NCBI GenBank assembly: GCA_003650505.1
Contig: QMQL01000042.1
Span: 1-7,094 of the forward strand
Direction: 5' to 3'
Source of the DNA: Candidatus Acetothermia bacterium
GTDB taxonomy: Bacteria; Bipolaricaulota; Bipolaricaulia; UBA7950; UBA9294
Length of the DNA: 7,094 nt
In this document: positions 1 through 5,174 of the stretch, piece after piece
How positions within the stretch are numbered: position 1 is the stretch's first letter
Layout of the letters: each line of letters begins with the position of its first letter
The notes under the pieces: model-generated
What the model was told of the DNA's origin: nothing
The model's input: only the letters and a program-made list of their open reading frames with translations
The model's database searches: none
Made by a program: the position numbers and the translations under genes

Positions 1-703
1 AGACGTTGAGCAGTTGGGCGGTCTGTCCGGCAGCAAGAGAGAGCAGGCGTGGAAGTACATCCAGAGCGCGGATTCTCGCCAGATCGCGCACATCGCGTTG
101 GATCAGGGTCTCCACGTAGTCGCGATACCAAGCGCTGCGGCGGCGGTGTGTTGCCCGAACGACCGCCGCGGGATAACCGCCCGCAACGATGCGCTCAGGA
201 AGATCCTCTTTCAACCGCTCGTAAGTCCTCGTCGAAAATGCCCCATCAAACAACCTATCGAGGAAGGAGGGAACCTTCCCGCCGAGCTCACACTGAGCCA
301 ACGGATGCAGGCGAAGGATCTCCATTCGTCCGGTGAGTGAGTCGGCGAGCCTGGGAATAAGGAGCACGTTTGCCGATCCCGTGAGGATAAATCGGCCAGG
401 AGTGCGATCGCGGTCCACGGCGAGCTTGAGCGCGGTGAAGACGTCAGGAACGCGCTGGACCTCATCCAGAATGGCTCGTGCCGGTAGATCGCTGACGAAC
501 CCCACTGGATCCGCCCTTGCAGCAGCGGCGGCCACGTCATCATCGAAGCTGAAGTAAGCATATCCCCTTGCCTTACCGAACGTTTGCGCCAGGGTCGTCT
601 TGCCACACTGGCGTGGTCCGTGTATGAGCACTACCGGGGTATCCGATAACGCCTCGGCAAGCGATCTCTCTATGAAGCGCGGGTAGTATAAGTTAGCAAC
701 CAT
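1..703 (-). CDS. AAA+ ATPase, AAA_14/DUF4143 family, 3' end cut off by the window
   Basis: The frame reads without a stop from ATG at 703 to the window edge, giving 234 residues of a protein that is usually around 380-450 long. Visible motifs are a Walker A (GPRQCGKT, residues 29-36), a Walker B (AILDE, 77-81, followed by VQRVPDVF), a sensor-1 TGSAN (108-112), the conserved LTGR (123-126), GGYPAAV (175-181) and YVETLIQRDVRDL (196-208). This order is the signature of the P-loop ATPases whose C-terminal half is DUF4143. That half would begin near the point where the sequence ends. The family is widespread in archaea and bacteria and mobile between them; its biochemical role is not established, so only ATP binding and hydrolysis can be inferred. 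The start is supported by a promoter that ends 8 bases before the ATG and by the typical N-terminus (NLYYPRFIERSLAEAL). It is transcribed away from the fragment at 1008-1256. Confidence 0.93.
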   Translation of the reverse strand, partial: MVANLYYPRFIERSLAEALSDTPVVLIHGPRQCGKTTLAQTFGKARGYAYFSFDDDVAAAAARADPVGFVSDLPARAILDEVQRVPDVFTALKLAVDRDRTPGRFILTGSANVLLIPRLADSLTGRMEILRLHPLAQCELGGKVPSFLDRLFDGAFSTRTYERLKEDLPERIVAGGYPAAVVRATHRRRSAWYRDYVETLIQRDVRDLARIRALDVLPRLLSLAAGQTAQLLNV

Positions 704-1007
704 CTCGGCTGATTGTAACTTTATTGTACGGCTAATTGCAAGTTTAAGCCCTGGCTATTTGAAAGGTCATAGCGCGGACGTTTGAAAGTTTCGGCGATGA
801 TTACAGGGACAAAAGCACGATACGAAGCCAACTTTGCAGTGATGCTGCAGGGCCAAGCCTCACATTTCAACACTAGAATACCGGCATCATTAGAATTTTG
901 TAGGGGGTGTCACGGGGTCGCGTCTTCATTTTTGGTGTTTTGCCCTCATGAAAAGGCAGCAACACCCGTTTTACATTCAGGCGCATCGCCGTTCGATCGT
1001 GCTATAA
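704..1007. other. Gap with no recognisable gene
   Basis: Apart from the ATPase promoter at its left end, nothing here is convincingly coding. The only sizeable frame (about 780-1021, plus) starts with TTG, has no Shine-Dalgarno site and gives a composition typical of random translation. An imperfect inverted repeat (GGTGTT at about 933, AACACC at about 961) is present but is followed by only four T residues. The stretch is visibly richer in A+T than the core genes on the right. Confidence 0.5.
712..741 (-). promoter_or_regulatory. Sigma70-type promoter of the AAA+ ATPase, leaderless geometry
   Basis: On the minus strand a TTGCAA -35 (736-741) and a TACAAT -10 (712-717) are separated by 18 bases. 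The -10 ends only 8 bases before the ATG at 703, so a transcript starting about 7 bases after the -10 would carry a leader of one or two bases and no Shine-Dalgarno site. A second TACAAT lies at 723-728 but has no matching -35. The transcription start is inferred, not seen. Confidence 0.55.
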
Positions 1008-1256
1008 GCGAAAGCGAGTGAACTTAGGGGGAATATAGATGAAATACTGGCCACATCGCCCCATCGCGATATCGCTGAGCTGTACTCCTATGCTCTTCTC
1101 CGTGCCAAGCTCGATGTCTACGGGGAAGACTTCCCCAGCAAAACCTTCCGCGTCCTCAAAGAAAAAGAAACCCGTCTCAACGGCGAATACCGCACCAAAC
1201 GCCTGGTACTCGAAGCCTGGGAGGAGCTGCACGATGTATTGTCGAAGTACCCGACG
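1008..1256 (+). pseudogene. Orphan coding fragment, family not recognised, no start codon
   Basis: Frame 1008-1256 translates to a protein-like, charged and helical stretch (for example DIAELYSYALLRAKLDVYGE, then LVLEAWEELHDVLSKYPT) with mostly G or C in third codon positions, as in the real genes of the window. There is no in-frame ATG, GTG or TTG between the upstream stop (TAA, 1005-1007) and residue 78. A good start signal does exist one frame away: AGGGGG at 1026-1031, seven bases, then ATG at 1039. A single-base indel just after that ATG would join the two, so I read this as a frameshifted or 5'-broken gene. Beyond about 1256 the frame stays open to 1529 but the composition changes to rare-residue noise, so the 3' end is also lost. 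Bases 1257-1472 hold nothing else I can support. Function unknown. Confidence 0.45.
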
Positions 1257-1472
1257 ATGGCTATGCTGCCTCGTAGGATGTGCGTTCTATCTCGGCATGA
1301 GTTTGGTGGCGTGCATGTCCGGGGCTTCCTGCTCCGGTTCGAGGCGGCCATCATTGGTGCGTGCCTTGTGGTCAACAGCCCACGATCTCACAGATGCTGC
1401 GGATCTTTCTCTCGAGCCTTCATCGCGATGACGCTGCAACGCGCTCCTGCGCTCGTGGTTCACGGTACAGCG

Positions 1473-2681
1473 CTACGTGGTGAGACTCATTCCCTTCAAG
1501 GGCGCAAGCGCATTGATCATTCCCGGTAGTCTCTCCTCCAGCAAGGAGTTGAGACGCTTCGAGACCGCCTCTCTCAGATCGGGTAAAGGGAGCTCCTCGT
1601 AGCGCTTTGGTCCAATCCACGATTCCCCGTGGAGCGTCCAATACTGCGGATATAGCTTGGAAGTGGCGCGATTGAATACGTCAGGGTGCTGTCGCACCAT
1701 GGCTTGGACTTTCTCTCTTAGCACTTGGGGGCCAGGACCCAGAATAAGCCTGCACCAAAGCTTGCTTTTGTAGTTCTCTATCTCGAATAGCAGCATCCGT
1801 TTCGAGGGCGTCCACCCATCACCTACTCTTGGTAGAAAGTCCAATTCTATTGGGATGAATCGGACATATGATTTCGAGCAGTGATCCTCCTCCAAGTCTC
1901 CATGCTCAGAGATCAACTCCCTGAGCATCTCAGTAACCTCAGAAGCTTTGTCAGGTCGGTACTCGAAAATGACATCGAGAGCCCTCCGATGTTTCTCATA
2001 GATGCGTTGGCAGATACGCTGGATCTCTGAATCCTCCACGATACTCCTCCTTACCATTTCTACGTACTGAGAAAGGAAAGTACGAACCTCGGTACTCAGC
2101 TGCTCACCTCGGCGAGTTACTGTCTCAGTCACCAAAGCAACTATCTCGGAGTAATCCACAGATACGTAGTATTCGTCGCTTGCCTTGGCTCCGCCAATCG
2201 TGAGATAGACGTAGAGCTTCTTGTGCGCGGGAAACTGTCATTCGACCGAAGAACGGTAACGCTGCAACTGGCCGCTATGCTCGCTCGAATCGACCTTGTT
2301 CTCCAAGACGAGAATGAACCTGTCGATATCGTCCTTTATGAGCAGGTCAATACCGCTCCACTCCTGTAGGACCTCTGTATGAGTCAGAGCCCACGAGTCC
2401 ACATCGAATACGGAAGGAACCATAGGATGAAGTCCGGCAGAGCGGTGAGCAATCCGCTTTAGGAACGCGCGAAGAAAGTACGAGCCCAAACCATGGGTCT
2501 CTTGCGGATCAAGAAGCCATCTAAGGAATGCGGAGTGGCGCACTTCCTGTCGTGTCCACTGCATCGCTTGGAAAGGATTGAAATCATCAAGGATCGCTTC
2601 GAGTCTTTCTAGATCTGAATTATCGTAAACGAAGCGCTCAAGCGCATTGCGAACATCATCGGATATGGGCTCTACGTCCAC
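1473..2681 (-). pseudogene. PD-(D/E)XK nuclease (PDDEXK_4-like), split by one in-frame TGA
   Basis: One frame runs from GTG at 2681 to TAG at 1473-1475 and would give 402 residues, a normal length for PDDEXK_4-type nucleases. Codon 148 (2238-2240) is TGA. The sequence on both sides belongs together: RYRSSVE, then QFPAHKKLYVYLT, is the usual helix-to-strand passage of this family. The nuclease core lies before the stop: family N-terminus (NPFQAMQWTRQEVRHSAFLRWLLDP, in two parts at 35-59), E103, D112 (IDLLI), E127-N-K129 (LENK) and Q138xxxY142. The C-terminal part keeps the late family motifs (LLFEIENYKSKLW, LILGPG). The GTG start follows AAAAGGGG with six bases between. The second half has no Shine-Dalgarno of its own (its first GTG is at 2159). 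A CGA-to-TGA change (Arg to stop) would explain the break; the intact frame of 254 further codons means it is recent, a sequencing error, or read through. Likely role before the break: DNA cleavage in defence or a mobile element (inferred). Confidence 0.85.
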
Positions 2682-2687
2682 TGCTCG

Positions 2688-2693
2688 CCCCTT
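2688..2693 (-). promoter_or_regulatory. Ribosome binding site deciding the GTG start of the split nuclease
   Basis: AAGGGG (part of AAAAGGGG) stands six bases before GTG at 2681 and there is no nearby ATG in frame. The same arrangement, AAGGGGG, six bases, GTG, is found before the other nuclease gene at 4050. Confidence 0.6.
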
Positions 2694-2699
2694 TTCTCA

Positions 2700-2723
2700 C
2701 CCTATGAACTAGGATCCATAGGG
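2700..2723. repeat. Inverted repeat upstream of the split nuclease, operator-like
   Basis: CCCTATG (2700-2706) and CATAGGG (2717-2723) form a perfect 7-base inverted repeat around a 10-base centre, 19-42 bases upstream of the GTG at 2681. The position fits an operator or an mRNA leader hairpin. It is not followed by a T run in either direction, so a terminator is unlikely. No regulator gene is seen in the window. Confidence 0.4.
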
Positions 2724-2808
2724 GCGAAGTAAGGATACCGGAGCAGTCCTGCCATGTGCAAGTAGGAGTTAGGCCGAGTCGAATCATCGCGGGTGGATGA
2801 GATTAGAG

Positions 2809-2837
2809 GCGACTCCCACGCACGTGGGGATGAACCG
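2809..2837 (+). CRISPR. Solitary type I-E-like CRISPR repeat
   Basis: These 29 bases have the build of a type I-E repeat: a short 5' part, the dyad CCCACG-CA-CGTGGG (2815-2828), and the 3' handle ATGAACCG (2830-2837). Compared with the I-E repeats I remember that use the CACGCACGTG dyad, the last 23 bases agree and the mismatches fall in positions 2-6. There is only one copy: 29-33 bases further on (from about 2866-2870), where the next repeat should begin, the sequence is unrelated, and none precedes it at 61-base spacing. No cas gene is in the window. It sits between the two nuclease genes, and the stop codon of the 2860-4050 gene lies within what would be the first spacer (2838-2870). It may be a decayed array end, a repeat carried in by recombination, or a CRISPR-like regulatory RNA. 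A chance palindrome is possible but the ATGAACCG handle argues against it. Confidence 0.6.
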
Positions 2838-2859
2838 GCATTCCCCTGACATGCCAACT

Positions 2860-4050
2860 TCACTGTCTGGGGTTGTTGATTGCGTCAATCGTCCGTTTCA
2901 GCCGACGTTTGAATTCCTCGAGCATGGGCTTCAACTCGTTCACGTGGATGAACCGGGACAGATTGTCCGGGTAAGTGGGATGGGGCTCGACGCCCGGGAC
3001 GAGGTCAGCAAGCCCTCCAATCCAGTCTGAGGCGATCGCCTTGTCAAGACCTATCTTTTCAAGCTGTTCGGAAAGCCAGCCAGTGTAGAGCTGGCCGCTC
3101 CTGTTGATCAAGAACAAGGTGAGCTTCTGTTTCGATCCGCTCGGGTCAGGAATACGAACCGAGAGACTGCTCGCCCGCGGTTGGATGATCGCCCCCAAGT
3201 TCCGAGCTGTGTCGATGATCTCCGAGATGGCGTCGGTACAGTCCTTCGGTACAAGCTCGAAGAACTCGTCTTCGGAGAGCTTCCTCCTGCGCTTGCTTGG
3301 GCTATCAGCGTCTCCCGTGTTGCCGATCTCGACGGTGACATCCGCCTGCCCGATCGTCTCGATGCGCACAACGGCCCGGACGATCTCCGTGCTGTGAGCC
3401 AGCACCTGCGGCACGATGAGTCTACCACCAGGGCTCGAAGGATTTTCAAACACCTGGAGCTCGACAAGTCCGAAGGTGAACAAGAGATTGGGCTGCGTGT
3501 GTAGAGCGCCCAACAGGTCTTCCAATCCCTCTCGAATCCCATCACCCACGATGAGAAGCAGAAAGCGCCCCGTCCGCAGAGAGCGCTCCACGGAGTCGAT
3601 GAACTCCGTCTCATCCGGTGTCTCCTCGGGGAAAGCCCCCTTCACCAACGAGTACAGCGAGCCTTCCCCGATGGGAGCGGGTGGGTTGGCACGCCGACAG
3701 TTCTCCTCGAGTCTTCCGTATGACCACGCCGAGACTCGGTTCGCATAGTCCAAAATTTGAGCGAGCACTTCCCGTACCGCCTGCGGATTCCTCCAGAGCT
3801 TCGTTTCCACAATCGTGATCTTCCCGGACGGATCGATGAATAGATTGTCGATGGCGGCAATCTCTCTTCCCAAGGATACGAGAGGGCCGAAGTCGGAGTT
3901 CACTTCCTCGATAGGCAAGAGCTCAGGACGCGCGTGAAGCAGCTCCTGGAGGAAGGATTCCGCGAACTCCCTTTCGCGAAGACGTATGCGCCGAAGTGGC
4001 ATCTGTCGCATGTTTTCATCGATCCAGGTCGGCACGCAGTCCCGTCTCAC
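2860..4050 (-). CDS. PD-(D/E)XK nuclease-like protein, DUF91/NucS-like N-terminal fold
   Basis: This 396-residue protein carries a nuclease core near its N-terminus: a helix (FAESFLQELLHARPELLPIE, 29-48), D68 in AIDNLFI, the beta turn DPSGK, E82-T-K84 in ITIVETKL, and Q98xxxY102 in AQILDYANR. This D...ExK...QxxxY order is the catalytic layout of PD-(D/E)XK nucleases with a RecB-like QxxxY helix. Residues about 150-240 form a conserved-looking middle part (GRFLLLIVGDGIREGLEDL, 161-179). Residues 258-388 form a separate C-terminal domain beginning KLSEDEFFELV, possibly DNA or partner binding (inferred). No signal peptide or membrane segment is seen, so it is cytoplasmic. GTG at 4050 is chosen because AAGGGGG stands six bases upstream; ATG at 4011 (residue 14) lacks a Shine-Dalgarno. 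It follows tRNA-Gln on the same strand by 116 bases and precedes the split nuclease. Defence or a mobile element is the likely setting; the exact family is uncertain. Confidence 0.82.
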   Translation of the reverse strand: MRRDCVPTWIDENMRQMPLRRIRLREREFAESFLQELLHARPELLPIEEVNSDFGPLVSLGREIAAIDNLFIDPSGKITIVETKLWRNPQAVREVLAQILDYANRVSAWSYGRLEENCRRANPPAPIGEGSLYSLVKGAFPEETPDETEFIDSVERSLRTGRFLLLIVGDGIREGLEDLLGALHTQPNLLFTFGLVELQVFENPSSPGGRLIVPQVLAHSTEIVRAVVRIETIGQADVTVEIGNTGDADSPSKRRRKLSEDEFFELVPKDCTDAISEIIDTARNLGAIIQPRASSLSVRIPDPSGSKQKLTLFLINRSGQLYTGWLSEQLEKIGLDKAIASDWIGGLADLVPGVEPHPTYPDNLSRFIHVNELKPMLEEFKRRLKRTIDAINNPRQ

Positions 4051-4056
4051 TCCGTA

Positions 4057-4063
4057 CCCCCTT
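4057..4063 (-). promoter_or_regulatory. Ribosome binding site deciding the GTG start of the intact nuclease
   Basis: AAGGGGG differs from AAGGAGG at one base and stands six bases from GTG at 4050. It favours this start over the ATG 39 bases further in. Confidence 0.6.
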
Positions 4064-4166
4064 CAGCCTGCCCATACATGAGAGATGAAGCATCGATATG
4101 GACCACAAGCGGCGACGATAGACGACTCGAGAGCTTAACATCCGCGATTCCAGTGATCAGAGTCAG

Positions 4167-4240
4167 TGGTTGGGAGAGGAGGATTCGAACCCCCACTAAC
4201 AGGGCCAGAGCCTGTCGTCCTGCCATTAGACGATCTCCCA
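4167..4240 (-). tRNA. trnQ: tRNA-Gln (anticodon CUG) with encoded CCA
   Basis: The minus strand folds into a full cloverleaf. The acceptor arms TGGGAGA and TCTCCCA pair over 7 bases with the U1-A72 pair typical of glutamine tRNAs. The D arm is GTCT/GGAC with GG in the loop. The anticodon stem ACAGG/CCTGT encloses the loop CTCTGGC, so the anticodon is CUG (codon CAG). The variable loop is TAGT, and the T arm GGGGG/CCTCC holds TTCGAAT. The discriminator base is A (4170), followed by an encoded CCA (4169-4167). An A discriminator differs from the G of the E. coli GlnRS substrates; it could fit an indirect GatCAB route, but that is inference. The accessory genes lie on its 3' side, the classic side for integration next to a tRNA. 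Confidence 0.96.
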
Positions 4241-4250
4241 TCTGGTCCGA

Positions 4251-4279
4251 ATGGTACGGAAGCTGCCAGAGGGCGTCAA
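4251..4279 (-). promoter_or_regulatory. Promoter of tRNA-Gln
   Basis: On the minus strand TTGACG (4274-4279) and TACCAT (4251-4256) are spaced by 17 bases. The predicted start falls a few bases before the tRNA 5' end at 4240. The -35 matches the consensus at 5 of 6 positions, the -10 at 4 of 6. It lies back to back with the amrB promoter. Confidence 0.6.
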
Positions 4280-4287
4280 GAAGGGCT

Positions 4288-4316
4288 TGGTCAAACCCCT
4301 TTTCCCACGCTACAAT
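4288..4316 (+). promoter_or_regulatory. Promoter of the amrB-yicC-gmk run, leaderless geometry
   Basis: TACAAT (4311-4316) is a 5-of-6 match to the -10 consensus, with a weak -35 TGGTCA (4288-4293, 17 bases spacing) or TTGGTC (4287-4292, 18 bases). Only 9 bases separate the -10 from ATG at 4326, so the transcript would start 1-4 bases before the codon. The same TACAAT plus 8-9 bases plus ATG layout occurs before the ATPase at 703. Confidence 0.55.
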
Positions 4317-4325
4317 CGATGCGAG

Positions 4326-5174
4326 ATGGGAACTCAAATTCGTCAACCTATCGTCGCTGGTGCGTTCTACCCGAGCGATCCGAGTGAGCTTTCCCGCTTA
4401 CTGGACTCACTCCTCGGCGAAGATTTAGCCCCTGCTGCGGCCCCACTCCCCGGCCCGGCCGGACTGGTCGTCCCGCATGCAGGATATCCCTACTCCGGCG
4501 CAGTCGCTGGCGCCGGGTTCCGCGCGATCGCCGAACGCGGATCCCCAAAGACGGTGATACTCCTCGGCGCCAATCACACCGGCTTTGGAAGGACCGTTTC
4601 TCTGGGGGATTACGCCGGGTGGGAGACTCCGCTCGGAGTAGTAAGGTCGAATGCCGAGCTGATCAGACAACTGGCAGAGAGCGGCCTTCCCATTGACAAC
4701 TCGGCCTTCATCCGCGAGCACTCGCTCGAGGTGGAGCTCCCGTTCATCGTCCGGCTCTGGGGGGATTCGGTCACGTTGGTTCCGATCTGCGTCCTCTCCT
4801 CAGGGGATTGGGGGGCCTACGAAGAAGCCGGTCGGCTTATCGCCGAGGCGGTAGCGGACCGGCCGATACTGATAGCGGCGAGCAGCGATTTCACCCATTA
4901 CGAACCGGACCGGCTCGCGCGTAGCCTCGATCGCTCCGCGATCGAGAAGATCCTTGCCCTCGACGGAGAGGGGTTCATCGAAGAGTGGATGCGAAGGCGC
5001 CTTTCTATATGCGGAGCCGGGGCGATAGCCACCCTGATCGCGGCCTCTGAGCGCCTCCAGCTTACAGGAGGAACCCTGCTCGACTACAGGACGTCGGGGG
5101 ATGCCACCGGCGACCGCTCAACGGTCGTCGGGTACGCTGCGATCTCCTTCTTGAAGGAGGCCTCCGATGATTAG
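4326..5174 (+). CDS. amrB: AmmeMemoRadiSam system protein B (MEMO1-like)
   Basis: The 282-residue protein shows the full MEMO1 pattern: IRQPIVAGAFYP (5-16), VVPHAGYPYSG (48-58), LLGANHTG (79-86), EHSLEVELPF (131-140), ASSDFTHY (185-192) and SICGAGAI (227-234). H51, H84 and C229 correspond to the metal-site residues of human MEMO1, whose fold is that of LigB-type dioxygenases. The molecular function of the bacterial protein is unknown; it is named after its usual association with an AMMECR1 protein (AmrA) and a radical SAM enzyme (AmrS), neither of which is in this window. ATG at 4326 is chosen because the family begins right here; the longer frame from 4251 would overlap both divergent promoters and add 25 residues with no family character. 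No Shine-Dalgarno precedes it, in keeping with a leaderless mRNA. Its end overlaps yicC by 8 bases, so the two are probably cotranscribed. Confidence 0.93.
   Translation: MGTQIRQPIVAGAFYPSDPSELSRLLDSLLGEDLAPAAAPLPGPAGLVVPHAGYPYSGAVAGAGFRAIAERGSPKTVILLGANHTGFGRTVSLGDYAGWETPLGVVRSNAELIRQLAESGLPIDNSAFIREHSLEVELPFIVRLWGDSVTLVPICVLSSGDWGAYEEAGRLIAEAVADRPILIAASSDFTHYEPDRLARSLDRSAIEKILALDGEGFIEEWMRRRLSICGAGAIATLIAASERLQLTGGTLLDYRTSGDATGDRSTVVGYAAISFLKEASDD
5144..5160 (+). promoter_or_regulatory. yicC Shine-Dalgarno site inside a small hairpin
   Basis: AAGGAGG (5154-5160) is a perfect ribosome binding site, six bases before ATG at 5167. CTCCTT (5144-5149) can pair with AAGGAG (5154-5159) over a 4-base loop, hiding it. 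Both lie inside the last codons of amrB, so a ribosome finishing amrB would open the hairpin. This suggests translational coupling (inference). Confidence 0.5.

Noticed and set aside
211..606. A 131-codon minus-strand frame within the ATPase
   Set aside because: A shadow of the ATPase gene in another frame; the true frame carries Walker A, Walker B and sensor motifs.
782..1021. Plus-strand frame of 79 codons in the gap after the ATPase
   Set aside because: TTG start without a ribosome site and a product with no protein-like pattern.
1284..1463. A 59-codon minus-strand frame starting GTG just after the split nuclease and in the same frame as it
   Set aside because: No Shine-Dalgarno, very rich in Arg and Ser, and the nuclease already has its normal length at TAG 1473. 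Readthrough of two stops would be needed.
2238..2240. TGA as selenocysteine or as a sense codon in a changed genetic code
   Set aside because: The position is not a catalytic Cys site of this family, I see no SECIS-like element after it, and other genes in the window appear to end in TGA.
2787..2800. CGCGGGTGGATGA as a second, decayed CRISPR repeat
   Set aside because: It is only 33 bases from the same part of the true copy, not about 61, and the match is short.
2797..3030. Plus-strand frame over the CRISPR-like repeat (THVGMNR)
   Set aside because: Translations of I-E repeats often give such false proteins. The frame then runs antisense to the well-supported nuclease.
4251..4325. Upstream ATG (4251) as the start of amrB
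   Set aside because: It would place 25 non-family residues ahead of the conserved N-terminus and span both promoters.
4047..4346. A 99-codon minus-strand frame ending with a GTGA overlap at the start of the 2860-4050 gene
   Set aside because: It reads straight through the tRNA-Gln gene and both divergent promoters. Only its last 35 or so codons could be real, and they have no start with a Shine-Dalgarno.
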